Shown here: one piece after another, positions 8,443 through 17,831 of the stretch
Numbering within the stretch: position 1 is the stretch's first letter
How the letters are laid out: each line of letters starts with the position of its first letter
DNA from: JAPPFW01 sp965231815
GTDB lineage: Bacteria; Actinomycetota; Acidimicrobiia; Spongiisociales; Spongiisociaceae
Assembly (NCBI GenBank): GCA_965231815.1
Contig: OZ246890.1
Span: 2,232,001-2,296,000, forward strand
Length of the DNA: 64,000 nt
Direction: 5' to 3'
The notes under the pieces: generated by a model
Databases searched by the model: none
What the model was told of the DNA's origin: nothing
Seen by the model: only the letters and a program-made list of their open reading frames with translations
Position numbers and translations under genes: made by a program

Positions 8443-9900
8443 CTACAACCCAGGAGACGGGCGGTCAGGCGTTCCGAAGGCCTTCACACCGGCGCCGGTA
8501 GCCTCGATACCGGCTTTGAGGACCGCCCATGGGCTCCGGAGGCAACCCAGATCCTTGAGAGGATCGCCTTCTACGATCAACAGGTCCGCCACCTTCCCCT
8601 TTTCTACGGTTCCTAGATCCCCGTCAACACCCAGCAGTTCGGCCCCGACGCGTGTGGCGGCTTCTATCACCGCATGGCGCGGCATCCCTGTCGAATGCAG
8701 CAACCCCAACTCGTCGTGCAGGCCAGCGCCGGGAAGGATGAAAGGGTTCGGCATGTCGGTTCCCGCTGCGATCTTGACCCCGTGCCGGTGCGCCCGGCCT
8801 ACGAACTCCAGTTGCCTTTGCCATTCGACAGGCGCCGCTTCCCAGTCCTCGGGCGAGTAGTCGTTGATCCAGCCCTTCCGTTCCCAGGTATCGATAACCG
8901 CATCCGGCATCTGTCCTATGCCCTCCGGTTTGCGAACCGCTTCCTCGTTGTTGAGCAGCGCGCTTCGAGATAGCGTCAAGGTCGGCGTGAGGTAGACGCC
9001 TCGTTCCACCAGCAGATCGAGCAGGGCGCCCGTGCGATCGGACTCGACATCTATGTATCGCCACGGACGGAAGGACAGCAGGTGATCGTGGGCGCGGACG
9101 GGGAGGCGGGCGATCTTCGCGCGCTGGTCCCTGGTCAGCAGCTCGGATCCGATGCGTATGTGTTCGAGGGCGTCTACCCCGAGCCGGACGGCCTTCTCCG
9201 CCGTCATTACGTTGCCCACATGAGCGGCCACCTTCTTGCCGTGCTCGTGAGCTGCCGAGACGACCGCCCTCAGGGGCTCTTCCGTCATCCAGACGTAGAC
9301 TTTCAGGAAGTCGGCGCCGTTTTCGATGAGGTCGAGGGTCTGTGCTCGGGCTTCGGCGGGGTTCCGGACCACCCGGAGGCCCGGATGCGGCCCTCCCGGC
9401 GGACCGTCCAGGTTGGGCCCGGACCCGTAGAAACGCGGCCAGCGCCGGTTCCCCTCCTTGAGCATCCGGAATGACCAGTCGAGGTCCGGGCTACCCGTAC
9501 ACCTGACCGTGGTCACCCCATACTCGACGAAATCCTTCATGAACCGGTCGAACAGCGGCATCGGGTCATCCACACCGAACCGGTTGTAGGGCAGAAGTCC
9601 CAGATGGACGTGGCTGTCGATCAGGCCGGGCAGGATGGTCTTGCCGGAGAGATCGACGGTCCTCGCCCCTCCGGTAGGGAAGACCTCACCCCGGCGGTAG
9701 ATGTTGGTGATCCGGCCTCCGGCCAACTCCAATACGGCGTCCTCGATGGGCTCCCTGCCCGAGCCGTCGATGACCCGGGCCCCGCTGAGGATGAGCGCCG
9801 GGGCCTCCGGTTCGAACAGGATCGTCGATCGGATCTCAGCCGCTCTCGGACCGGACCGAGGAGTGCCAGGGGATCGATACGGTCTCGATGAGTTGAACAA
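8443..9900 (-). CDS. Metal-dependent amidohydrolase
   Basis: A 485-residue (or slightly shorter) amidohydrolase-superfamily enzyme. Hallmarks in order are the beta-sandwich start LILSGARVIDGSGREPIEDA, the first metal motif GLIDSHVHLG, FLKVYVWM, whose Lys may be the carboxylated bridging residue, the metal His region AAHVGNV, a following LEHIRIG, and the catalytic Asp in AAGTDMPNPFI, ending with LGTVEKGKVADLLIVEGDP. It is probably cytosolic and hydrolyses a C-N bond in an amide or cyclic amide; substrate unknown. No ATG exists near the conserved start: the only candidate is TTG at 9900, giving a 65 bp overlap with the upstream permease gene. It is the last gene of the long leftward transport operon, so the imported compound is a likely substrate. 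Confidence 0.8.
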   Translation of the reverse strand: MFNSSRPYRSPGTPRSGPRAAEIRSTILFEPEAPALILSGARVIDGSGREPIEDAVLELAGGRITNIYRRGEVFPTGGARTVDLSGKTILPGLIDSHVHLGLLPYNRFGVDDPMPLFDRFMKDFVEYGVTTVRCTGSPDLDWSFRMLKEGNRRWPRFYGSGPNLDGPPGGPHPGLRVVRNPAEARAQTLDLIENGADFLKVYVWMTEEPLRAVVSAAHEHGKKVAAHVGNVMTAEKAVRLGVDALEHIRIGSELLTRDQRAKIARLPVRAHDHLLSFRPWRYIDVESDRTGALLDLLVERGVYLTPTLTLSRSALLNNEEAVRKPEGIGQMPDAVIDTWERKGWINDYSPEDWEAAPVEWQRQLEFVGRAHRHGVKIAAGTDMPNPFILPGAGLHDELGLLHSTGMPRHAVIEAATRVGAELLGVDGDLGTVEKGKVADLLIVEGDPLKDLGCLRSPWAVLKAGIEATGAGVKAFGTPDRPSPGL

Positions 9901-10627
9901 TCTGGAACCAGACCACGCCGATTATCGCAACGATGAGCATGGACGCGTAGGCGTCCGGCGTGTCGAAGGTCTCCAGGCTCCTCGTGAGAAGGGTTCCCAG
10001 GCCTCGCTGCACCGTCACGAACTCGGTGACGATCACCCCGACGAGGGCCAGCGTGACGTTGAGTTTGAGCGATGTGAAGATCCAGGGGAGTGCACTCGGG
10101 ATCTTCAACTTGGTCAACCCGCCCAGTCGGCCCACGGCAAGGGATTCGAGCAACTCCTGGGATTCACGTTCGATGGATGTCAGGCCCTTGTAGACCGAGA
10201 TGACGGTGGGCGGCACCGACATGAGGACCACCACCGCGATGGCCGAGTTGGGTCCGAGCCCGAAGTAGAGGACCATCAACGGGGCGGTGGCAAGGATAGG
10301 CATGGCGGCGAAACCGCTGGTGATCGGCAGCAGGTAGCGGCGCAGCGGGTCGACCTCGGAGAGGAGGATCGCAAGGCTGACACCGGCAATCGAGCCGAGA
10401 ACGTACCCGACCCCGGCTGCGTAGAAAGTGTCGTAGGCGTTCTTGCGGAAGAACCACCATCCCTCAAAGAAGGCGTCCACCACAGCAGTCGGGTACGGGA
10501 CCGTGAAGATCTTCAGGTCGAACAGGTCGTGGAACACGCCCATCTCCCACGTCACGAGCAGCGCTACCAGAACAGCCAGTGGTGGAACTGTCCTGAGGGT
10601 GATGAGACGTATACGGCCCCGGATCAT
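9836..10627 (-). CDS. ABC transporter permease, NitT/TauT (NMT1) type
   Basis: A 263-residue inner-membrane protein of the BPD_transp_1 fold with six predicted membrane segments. The cytoplasmic EAA-like loop appears as SQELLESLAVGRLGGLTKLKIPSALPW in two adjacent pieces, which is typical of the SsuC/TauC/ThiX-type permeases for sulfonates, taurine, nitrate and pyrimidine thiamine precursors. It is the second of two different permease genes that follow the NMT1-type binding protein gene, 7 bases after the first, and its end overlaps the amidohydrolase gene. No ATPase gene accompanies the pair; the closest match is the orphan ATPase gene at 36702. Confidence 0.88.
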   Translation of the reverse strand: MIRGRIRLITLRTVPPLAVLVALLVTWEMGVFHDLFDLKIFTVPYPTAVVDAFFEGWWFFRKNAYDTFYAAGVGYVLGSIAGVSLAILLSEVDPLRRYLLPITSGFAAMPILATAPLMVLYFGLGPNSAIAVVVLMSVPPTVISVYKGLTSIERESQELLESLAVGRLGGLTKLKIPSALPWIFTSLKLNVTLALVGVIVTEFVTVQRGLGTLLTRSLETFDTPDAYASMLIVAIIGVVWFQIVQLIETVSIPWHSSVRSESG

Positions 10628-10634
10628 GCGACCC

Positions 10635-11489
10635 CTATGCCCTGAACTCGGGCTGCCAGGGAGTGATCAACCGCTCGAGGAGGACGGCGCCCCGGTAGAA
10701 GACGATTCCGAGCAGGAGGGTCAGGACCACGGCCGCCCAGAACAGGCTGGCGAACTGGGGCCCGTAGTACTGGGTGATGAGGATCAGGTACCCGACCCCG
10801 TCGGTGGCGCCCGAAAGCTCCACGACTATCTCGGCTACGACGGCTAAGGGCGCAGCGATCTTGAAACCTGTGAAGAAGAAGGGCGCCGCGGCCGGGATCC
10901 TGAGCTTCATCAGCGTCTGCCGGCGGGATGAGTTGTAGCTGGCCATCAACTCCGCCTCGTCATCCGGCACGCTCTTGAGTCCCTTCAGTATGTTCAGGGA
11001 CATCGGGAAGAACGTTATGTAACTAGCCACCACGATGCGGGTGATGGTGAAGTCGCGCAAGATTGCTAGCAAGATCGGGGCTAGGGCGATGGTCGGCACC
11101 ATCTGGCCGAACACCACGTAGGGGTAGAACGCGCTCTCCCAGATACGGGAGCGTCCCGCGATCAACGCCAAGGCCACGCCGATCATGGTCCCGATCGCCA
11201 GCCCGACCAGGGCTCCGGTAGCGGTGGTACGAACAGCCGACCAAAGATCCGGCCAGTTCTGGACCATGGCTATCGCTATGTCATGCAGGTAGGGGAACTT
11301 CTTGCCGGCCAGAGGCGTGTCGCTCGATGCCACCCGCCAAGCGTTGAACTGCCAGAGGACTCCGACTGCGATCACGAGAAGGACGCCGATACCCCACGTA
11401 CGCATCCTGGACCGCTCCGATCGCGAATCGACCGGGGAGGCAGACGGGCTGCCGCCCCGGTCGGTCACGCTGGTTTCGCTTGCGTCCAT
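10635..11489 (-). CDS. ABC transporter permease, NitT/TauT (NMT1) type
   Basis: A 284-residue inner-membrane permease. A 28-residue hydrophilic Ser/Arg-rich N-terminus precedes the first membrane segment (TWGIGVLLVIAVGVLWQF). The cytoplasmic coupling loop is at ELMASYNSSRRQTLMKLRIP, and a second hydrophobic block AVVLTLLLGIVFYRGAVLL closes the protein. It pairs with the permease gene immediately downstream to form a heterodimeric channel, fed by the binding protein encoded just upstream (24 bases away). The two permeases are clearly different proteins, as in transporters for thiamine precursors or riboflavin-like heterocycles; the actual ligand is not decidable here. Confidence 0.88.
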   Translation of the reverse strand: MDASETSVTDRGGSPSASPVDSRSERSRMRTWGIGVLLVIAVGVLWQFNAWRVASSDTPLAGKKFPYLHDIAIAMVQNWPDLWSAVRTTATGALVGLAIGTMIGVALALIAGRSRIWESAFYPYVVFGQMVPTIALAPILLAILRDFTITRIVVASYITFFPMSLNILKGLKSVPDDEAELMASYNSSRRQTLMKLRIPAAAPFFFTGFKIAAPLAVVAEIVVELSGATDGVGYLILITQYYGPQFASLFWAAVVLTLLLGIVFYRGAVLLERLITPWQPEFRA

Positions 11490-11513
11490 CTCAGGAGTTG
11501 GGCGTCTTGATCC

Positions 11514-12578
11514 CTACATTCCGTGAGAGGCCATGTCCCAGATCGATGTGTCGTAGGCATCCGAAGCAGGGACTTCCTGATCGAGGAGCCCGAACCCGAA
11601 GAGGTCCGTAGAGAGCCGATCGAACGCCGCAACATCGATACTTCCGTACTCTGCCTCCGAGAAGCCCTCGGGGAAATGCAGGGCCTCAAGCGCGGTGAGC
11701 ATGTTGGTCTGATGCAACTCGGACGCTTGGATCGCCTGCTCCAGGATCACGCTGACAGTCTCCTCCGGATTGTCGAACGCGTACTTCCATCCGCGGATGG
11801 TGGCCGCAACGAACCGGGCGATCGCTTCGCCTTTCTCGGCGAGGATCTCCTCGGTGGTGTGCAGCACCCCATGGGGGCTTCCGACGCCGTAGTCGTCGAA
11901 GTCGATGATGACGAGATCATCGTCCGTGAAACCCTCTTCGTAGAGCGACTGGAGTTCGTTCCAATAGGTGGGGGTGATCGTGTCGAACTCCCCGTTCAGG
12001 AACGGATCAAGGCTGAATCCCTGCTCGACCAGTTCGAAGTCCACTCCGGGCTCTAATCCGATCTGGGCTGCAAGCGCGAGGAGTTCCACCTCGTCGCCGC
12101 CTCCCTGGAAGGCCGCGACGGTCTTGCCTGCGAGGTCTTCGGGACCCTGAATTCCACTGTCCGCCATGGCCACGATCGGGAACCCTGACTTGCGATGGAA
12201 CTGGGCGACGGCCACCAGCGGGACTCCCCGGCTGCGGGCCACGAAGATCGCGGCGGCCTTGCCGAGAGTCAGGTCGGCGGCGCCGGTGATTATCTGCTGA
12301 TCGGGGCTGACATCCGGCCCGCCGGGAAGCACTTCGACATCGAGGTTCATGTCGTCGTAGAAGCCCTTCCGGTCAGCCATGATGTAGCCGGCGAACTGGG
12401 ATTGGGGTACCCAGGTCAGTTGCATCACCAGGCTTACCCTCTCGGGCGCGGCGGTGGTCGTGGGGCCTTCAGTCGTGGTCGGCGCAGTAGTGGGCGCCGG
12501 TTCGTCCTCACCGCACGCCATTCCAACTAGTGCGAGAGCGAGGATCCCGACGAGAATCCTGCCTTTCATAACCTTCAC
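11514..12578 (-). CDS. NMT1/THI5-like ABC transporter substrate-binding lipoprotein
   Basis: A 354-residue secreted binding protein. The N-terminus MKGRILVGILALALVGMAC is a lipoprotein signal with Cys at the cleavage site, followed by a low-complexity linker of Thr, Pro and Glu (about 20 residues). The mature part fits the NMT1/SsuA fold: VSLVMQLTWVPQSQFAGYIMADRKGFY near the start in two pieces, then EVLPGGPDVSPDQQI and GADLTLGKAAAIFVAR. NMT1-like proteins capture pyrimidine precursors of thiamine, riboflavin or other small heterocycles. Of three in-frame starts, GTG at 12578 has GGGAGG at good spacing and is preferred over ATG at 12590 or 12569. It feeds the two permeases downstream. No ATPase is present in the operon. 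Confidence 0.85.
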   Translation of the reverse strand: MKVMKGRILVGILALALVGMACGEDEPAPTTAPTTTEGPTTTAAPERVSLVMQLTWVPQSQFAGYIMADRKGFYDDMNLDVEVLPGGPDVSPDQQIITGAADLTLGKAAAIFVARSRGVPLVAVAQFHRKSGFPIVAMADSGIQGPEDLAGKTVAAFQGGGDEVELLALAAQIGLEPGVDFELVEQGFSLDPFLNGEFDTITPTYWNELQSLYEEGFTDDDLVIIDFDDYGVGSPHGVLHTTEEILAEKGEAIARFVAATIRGWKYAFDNPEETVSVILEQAIQASELHQTNMLTALEALHFPEGFSEAEYGSIDVAAFDRLSTDLFGFGLLDQEVPASDAYDTSIWDMASHGM

Positions 12579-12809
12579 TGTTCCTCCCATCTCCGGAGTT
12601 TCCCCGACCTTCGGGCAGGCAGGGCGTTAACAACTGAGCCTACCAATCGCCGTTTGCCGATCCGGCCGGCGTTCACGGTATGGAACCCGTCGCGGTCCCC
12701 GCCGGTTACGCATCAAGTGCAGAGCTATCCACAACCCGCGGCCGGGCCGGCAATCAACCGTAACCCGGCCGCCCGCGTCCACTGGCAGGATTCAGGTCGC
12801 CAGGTCGGT

Positions 12810-13859
12810 TCAGACTCCGTCTGGCAGGGTGATCGAGCCGTCGTTGATCCCGGCAGTCGTGCCGTCGACAATCTGTTGCAGCTCGTCGGTGAGGTGGCCG
12901 GGACACAACTCGAACCGTTGCACATCCGGATTCTCGACGCCGAAGAACTGCGGTTGATCCGGCACAGTGCCGTTGACGTAGTCACTCGTCATGGTGAGTA
13001 CGAGGCCGGCCGCGTTGAGGATGGAGGTGCCCACGATCTGCGGGAAGTCTCCACACCGCGGGAAGATGATGCCGAAGGTGAGAGCGGTGTCGCCCGCGTC
13101 TACGATCGCTTCGATTACCCCGGCGACGCCTGAGTCCACGTAGCTGTAGATCACGTCGGCGCCGACCGCGAGCTGGGCGGAAGCAGCTGCAAACGCCCCT
13201 TGCGGATCGACGAACGACCCGACGATGGTCGAGGTGATGTCGATGTCCGGATTCACCGACTTCAGGCCCGCGGAGAAACCGTCATCCGCCATGTACAGAG
13301 GGGGTATTTCCTCACCCCCGACGAACCCCGCCTGGTCGGAGGTCGTGAGATGCGCTGCCACCACACCCGCGATGTAGGCGGGAACCCCTTCCCTCACGCC
13401 GTAGACGAACAGGTTGGAAGCGTCGGAGGTCTGCCCGTTGATGACCATGAACGTGGTGTCGGGGAATTGCGGGGCGACGGTCACGCCCGGTTCCGCGTAC
13501 TCGGCGCCTACCCCGATCACCAACTCGTTGTCCTGCGCCAAGTCCCTGAGGGCCTCGACACGGGCCTGGGGGTCGAGGACGTTTTCCCGCACGGAGATGG
13601 AAGCTCCCAGTTCGCCTTCCACCAGTAGGAGACCGTCGTAGTGGGCTTGCGAGAAGCCCTTGTCGTTCTTCGGGCCGGGCAAGGCCATTCCCACGGTAAG
13701 CGGTTCGGGCTCAGCGGGCGCGGCGGTCGTCGTGGTTGCCGGTGCGGCGGTGGTGGTTGTTTCCTCCGCGGCGTCGTCGCCGCATGCCGCGGCAACTACG
13801 GTCAACGCCATCAGGACCGCCACCAGCCTTTTCCAGTGAGTGGATGTTCTTGAACTCAC
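12810..13859 (-). CDS. BMP-family ABC transporter substrate-binding lipoprotein
   Basis: A 349-residue lipoprotein with signal RLVAVLMALTVVAAACG (Cys lipidation site) and an Ala/Thr linker. The mature domain is of the basic membrane protein (Med/PnrA/NupN) type: VGMALPGPKNDKGFSQAHYDG, where the Asp and Phe line the nucleoside pocket in characterised members, then a GVGAEYAEPGVTVAPQFPD stretch and YGVREGVPAYIAGVVAAH. Family members bind purine nucleosides or related heterocycles. The GTG at 13859 is preceded by GGAGGG. It follows the two permease genes and ATPase gene of the same transporter on the same strand, so this is a complete importer. Confidence 0.88.
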   Translation of the reverse strand: MSSRTSTHWKRLVAVLMALTVVAAACGDDAAEETTTTAAPATTTTAAPAEPEPLTVGMALPGPKNDKGFSQAHYDGLLLVEGELGASISVRENVLDPQARVEALRDLAQDNELVIGVGAEYAEPGVTVAPQFPDTTFMVINGQTSDASNLFVYGVREGVPAYIAGVVAAHLTTSDQAGFVGGEEIPPLYMADDGFSAGLKSVNPDIDITSTIVGSFVDPQGAFAAASAQLAVGADVIYSYVDSGVAGVIEAIVDAGDTALTFGIIFPRCGDFPQIVGTSILNAAGLVLTMTSDYVNGTVPDQPQFFGVENPDVQRFELCPGHLTDELQQIVDGTTAGINDGSITLPDGV

Positions 13860-13988
13860 GAACCCTCCTATGTAGTGAACCCTTCCAACTCCGTGTCCGA
13901 AGCTCCAGCCGATTCTAGGAGTCGGCGAGCCCGAGAACAGGTCCTTCTCGCCTTGTGACAGTCGAAGCCCATTCCGACGGGCCCCTCG

Positions 13989-15065
13989 TCAGGTATCGGA
14001 TTCCCGGTTGTAGGGGATAGCCAGGGTCGAGGGCATCCACGACCGCCCGATGAACCCGGCCAGGACGATGATCGTGAGCACGAAGGGAAGGGTACGCCAG
14101 AGCTGCGCGGGCAGGGTGAACTGCGGTTGGGCCACCGCCAGGATCGTACCGATGATCACCGCGCAGCCTATGGCGGCCAGAGTCAGAGAATGGTGGGATT
14201 TCAGGGAGCGCCTGGCGACGACCAGATAGGCGGGGCCGAGCAACGCGAGTACCAGCCAGACCTCCGCCGGGACGGTCGCCTCCGCCTGAAGCCGCAGCTG
14301 CAGGGCGTCGGCTGCTCCGAACAGGAGGCATGCCGCCAGGACGCCGGGAGCGCGCCACCGGCCGAAAATGACGGCGGCCAGGGCCAGGTAGCCGCGTCCG
14401 TTGGTCATACCCTCGATGAAAACTCCGAGTTCTATCGACAGGAAAGACCCGCCCGCTCCGGCCAGGCCCCCCGCTACGAGGGTGGCAACCCACCGGTTCC
14501 GGAAGACGCTCGATCCGGCGGTGTCGGCCGCTTCCGGCAACTCGCCGGTGGCCCGCATCGACAGTCCCCAAGCGGTTCTCTGCAATACGAACCAGATGGC
14601 TACCACGACCACCATCGAGAAGTAGACCCACCCTGGCTGGGCGAACAGGGCTTCCCCGACAACCGGTATGTCGGCTAGGTAGGGCCATCTCCAGGGCGCC
14701 GGACGGTCGAGGAGCACCTGCGGGCCGCTGAAGATTTCGCGGAAGGCGAAGGAGGTCAATCCCAAGGCGAGTATGTTGATCCCGATGCCCACGACGATCT
14801 GATCGGCTCTCAGCCGGATCGATAGGAAGGCCATCGCCGCGGCGAACATCACCCCGGCGACCACCGCGAACACGACCCCCATCAGGAAACTACCTGTCAG
14901 GTAGGTGCCCAGGAACCCGAAAAAGGCGCCGGCCAGCATGAACCCCTCGAGACCGATATTCAGGATGCCCGTGCGTTCGGCGAGCAACTCGCCGCTGGAG
15001 GCGAAGATCAGGGGTGTCGACAGACGTAGGGTGGTTGCCAGCCAGAACGCGTCGAACACACCCAT
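13989..15065 (-). CDS. BMP-type ABC transporter permease (YufQ/NupQ-like)
   Basis: A 358-residue, highly hydrophobic inner-membrane protein of the BPD_transp_2 class. ASSGELLAERTGILNIGLEGFML in its first quarter is the hallmark of this permease type (the LAERxGxxNIGxEG motif), followed by about eight membrane helices. The start codon overlaps the stop of the preceding permease gene by one base (TGATG), so the two are translationally coupled and should form the heterodimeric channel of a nucleoside-like importer. The last 40 residues are hydrophilic near the C-terminus (IGRSWMPSTLAIPYNRESD). Confidence 0.9.
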   Translation of the reverse strand: MGVFDAFWLATTLRLSTPLIFASSGELLAERTGILNIGLEGFMLAGAFFGFLGTYLTGSFLMGVVFAVVAGVMFAAAMAFLSIRLRADQIVVGIGINILALGLTSFAFREIFSGPQVLLDRPAPWRWPYLADIPVVGEALFAQPGWVYFSMVVVVAIWFVLQRTAWGLSMRATGELPEAADTAGSSVFRNRWVATLVAGGLAGAGGSFLSIELGVFIEGMTNGRGYLALAAVIFGRWRAPGVLAACLLFGAADALQLRLQAEATVPAEVWLVLALLGPAYLVVARRSLKSHHSLTLAAIGCAVIIGTILAVAQPQFTLPAQLWRTLPFVLTIIVLAGFIGRSWMPSTLAIPYNRESDT

Positions 15066-16159
15066 CAGCCGGCCCCCGTCACTTCGGTTGGGTTCGGCGA
15101 GGCGTCCGGAGTTGTCCCGGACGTGTCGACACGGGTGCGTCTGGTGCGGTTATACAAGTAGGCGGCGCCGGCGACGAAGAGGATCACCAGGCCCTGGGTC
15201 ACGTACACGAGTTCCGAAGCGACTCCCACCCGAGTCTCCATGAAGCCGCTGCCCGAGTCGAGTATCGCGAAGAGAAGCGCGGCGGGAACGGCCCCGAAGG
15301 GGTTGTTGCGGGCGACGAGCGCCACGACGATTCCCTCGAATCCGAAGCCGGCGTAGAATCCGTCTCCCATTCGGGCGGTCTCCCCACCGAGAATGAGCGA
15401 TGCGCCGACCACCCCCGCGATAGCGCCCGACAGGATCAGGCCCATGGCGTTGATCCGGACAGTGTTGACGCCGACCCGGCGGGCCGCGGTCGGGTTGGCG
15501 CCGGTGATGCGAAGCGTCAGCCCGAGGGTGGTCCGGTTCTGCAGGAAGGCCACCGCGACCACTGCCACCGGCACCAGCAGGATGTCCCAGGTCAGTGCGC
15601 TGTTGGCCACGATGGTCCCCCATTGGGCGGTTTCCGCCACCTCGCTACTTCGTGGGAACACCACTCCTGGTTCCTGCATGGGTCCCCTAACCAGCCAGCT
15701 GAGCGCCTCGGTGGCGATGAGCGTCAACATCAACGTGGAGATGATCTCGTTGACGTCGCGCTTTGCCCAGAACCAGGCGGCAATACCCGCGTACAACGCG
15801 CCTGCGGCGGCGCCCCCCAGCATCCCCACCGTGAGATGGGCGCCCGTCGGCAGACCGCCCAGATGCAGTCCGATCAAGGTGGCGACTATCCCTCCGACGA
15901 TTATCTGGCCTTCAAGACCGAGGTTTATTCGTTTGGTGGTGAATGCGATGATCCAAGCCAGAGCGATCAGGACGAGCGGTAGCAGGAAGCTGAGGGTGCG
16001 GGCGAGCTGGATCCGTCCGCCGAGCGATCCGCTTAGAAGAGCGTTGAGGGCTTCGATGGGGGGAGCCCCGGCCACCGCCAGGACGGCGGCGGCGACAAGT
16101 AGGGCGGCGATCACCGGTCCGACGGCTATCGCCCCGTTCAACAACAGTTTGTGACCCAC
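15065..16159 (-). CDS. BMP-type ABC transporter permease (YufP/NupP-like)
   Basis: A 364-residue inner-membrane permease of the BPD_transp_2 class. IAFTTKRINLGLEGQIIVGG is the family motif corresponding to the N-L-G-x-E-G signature, and several long hydrophobic helices follow (AGVVGASLILGGETARM region, LVYVTQGLVILFVAGAAYL). The GTG start at 16159 overlaps the stop of the ATPase gene as TAGTG, showing coupling on that side too. With the downstream paralogous permease it forms the transmembrane channel of the BMP-type importer. The C-terminal 30 residues are a hydrophilic Thr/Arg-rich tail. Confidence 0.9.
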   Translation of the reverse strand: MGHKLLLNGAIAVGPVIAALLVAAAVLAVAGAPPIEALNALLSGSLGGRIQLARTLSFLLPLVLIALAWIIAFTTKRINLGLEGQIIVGGIVATLIGLHLGGLPTGAHLTVGMLGGAAAGALYAGIAAWFWAKRDVNEIISTLMLTLIATEALSWLVRGPMQEPGVVFPRSSEVAETAQWGTIVANSALTWDILLVPVAVVAVAFLQNRTTLGLTLRITGANPTAARRVGVNTVRINAMGLILSGAIAGVVGASLILGGETARMGDGFYAGFGFEGIVVALVARNNPFGAVPAALLFAILDSGSGFMETRVGVASELVYVTQGLVILFVAGAAYLYNRTRRTRVDTSGTTPDASPNPTEVTGAG

Positions 16160-17754
16160 TACCCCTCACCTCCCATCAGGAGTCCCAAGGTCTCGGCGTC
16201 CGCGTCGCCCGCGGGGAGGATGCGCAGGAACCGGCCGTTCGCCATTACGGCTATCCGGTCGCTCAGGGAGAGGATCTCGTCGAGTTCGGTGGATATCAGG
16301 AGCAGGGCGGATCCGGCAAGCCTGCATTCGAGCAGGGTCGAGTAGACGAACTCCATGGCCCCTACGTCGAGTCCCCGGGTCGGTTGCGAGGCCACGAGCA
16401 GGTTCGGCGCCGAATGCAGTTCCCTAGCCAGGATCGACTTCTGCTGGTTGCCTCCGGACAGTTGGCGCATCCTGATCTGCTGGCTCGGTGTCCGCACATC
16501 GAACCGGCGGATCAGGTTCAGGCAATGCTGCTTGATGGATGCGAGGTCGAGCAGGCCTCGGGTCGAAAGGGGTCGGTCCCGGTAATCGCGCATGATCAGG
16601 TTGTCTCTGAGGGAGAGGTCCAAGGCGAGTCCGGTCTTGTGCCTGTCCTCCGTTACGACACCGCCGGACCGACGCCGGAAGTCGGAGGGGGTCAGCCGAT
16701 CGATCTCCTCGCCGCAGATGAGGATACGTCCGGTTGTGGGCCGGGTCATGCCGGTGAGCACATCTACCAGCTGCGTCTGACCGTTCCCGTCGACTCCGGC
16801 GACCCCGAGAACCTCTCCCGACCTGACCTCGAAGGTGATGCCTTCGAGGACCGGGGCGCCGGAACTGCCGACCAATGACAGGTCCTCAACCTGGAGCACG
16901 GGTTCTCCCGGCTCGACTTCCTCCCGGGTGGCGCGGAACACGACCGGGCGGCCGACCATCATCCTCGCCAAGGTTGCCTTGTCGGTGTCCCCGACCTCCA
17001 CCGTTCCGACCACGGCCCCGTCCCGCAAAACGGTGCAGCGGTCGGCGACGGCCATCACCTCGTCCAGTTTGTGGGTAATGAACACCGCCGCCCGGCCTTC
17101 CGCTACCAGGGATCGGAGTACGTCGGCGAGATCCTCCCACTCCTGGGGTGTCAGGACCGAGGTGGGCTCGTCAAGGATGAGGATTTCCGCCGATCGCTGG
17201 AGCAGCTTCAATATCTCCACTCGCTGCCTAGCTCCCACCGAGAGATCTTCGATGACGGCAGAGGGCTCGACTTCGAGGCCGTGAAGCCTCGACAACTCCG
17301 TCAGGTCGGCGGAGATACCGGGGAGGTCGGTAAGCGGGTAGCGTTCGGTGCGGAACCCGAGCGCCACGTTCTCGGCCACCGTCATGTCCGGTACGAGCAT
17401 GAAGTGTTGGTGGACCATCCCTATGCCCGCATCGACCGCGTCGCGCGGCGATCGCAAGGAGGTCGGGCGGCCCTTGATCTCGATGGTTCCCGCATCGGGT
17501 TGGGCGAGGCCGTACAGGATTTTCATCAGGGTCGTCTTCCCGGCGCCGTTCTCGCCCAGCAGGCCGTGGATCTCTCCCGGGTAGACCTCCAGATCTACGT
17601 CATCGTTGGCCACCACGCCCGGATAGGTCTTGCGGATGCCCCGCATGCGCAAGACGGGTTCGGCGGCGGGGGGCTTTCCGGTGGGTCGGGTCGGATCCTC
17701 TTGCCCCGCTTGTTCAGCGGACTTGCGGACGCGCGGAGGCGACGTCCGGCGCAA
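16159..17754 (-). CDS. BMP-type ABC transporter ATPase with two nucleotide-binding domains (YufO/NupO-like)
   Basis: A 531-residue double ABC ATPase. Domain 1 (about 35-270) carries Walker A GENGAGKTT, a signature loop DLSVGARQRVEIL and Walker B EILILDEPTSVLTPQE. Domain 2 (about 285-525) has the usual degenerate P-loop GVAGVDGNGQTQLVD, signature QLSGGNQQKSILAREL and the fragment LLVASQPTRGLD in the Walker B position. This arrangement is typical of carbohydrate/nucleoside importers served by BPD_transp_2 permeases. The TTG at 17754 is the furthest upstream start; the Met at residue 37 (VLRMRGIRKTY) also looks possible because the first 34 residues are low in structure. It drives the two permeases downstream. 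Confidence 0.9.
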   Translation of the reverse strand: MRRTSPPRVRKSAEQAGQEDPTRPTGKPPAAEPVLRMRGIRKTYPGVVANDDVDLEVYPGEIHGLLGENGAGKTTLMKILYGLAQPDAGTIEIKGRPTSLRSPRDAVDAGIGMVHQHFMLVPDMTVAENVALGFRTERYPLTDLPGISADLTELSRLHGLEVEPSAVIEDLSVGARQRVEILKLLQRSAEILILDEPTSVLTPQEWEDLADVLRSLVAEGRAAVFITHKLDEVMAVADRCTVLRDGAVVGTVEVGDTDKATLARMMVGRPVVFRATREEVEPGEPVLQVEDLSLVGSSGAPVLEGITFEVRSGEVLGVAGVDGNGQTQLVDVLTGMTRPTTGRILICGEEIDRLTPSDFRRRSGGVVTEDRHKTGLALDLSLRDNLIMRDYRDRPLSTRGLLDLASIKQHCLNLIRRFDVRTPSQQIRMRQLSGGNQQKSILARELHSAPNLLVASQPTRGLDVGAMEFVYSTLLECRLAGSALLLISTELDEILSLSDRIAVMANGRFLRILPAGDADAETLGLLMGGEG

Positions 17755-17831
17755 TCAGGACCGATCGGTGTAAGGCCGGAAACCCGTACCCGGCGCCGCA
17801 GTTGTCGGCGAACCGACCAAGCGCTGCTCCA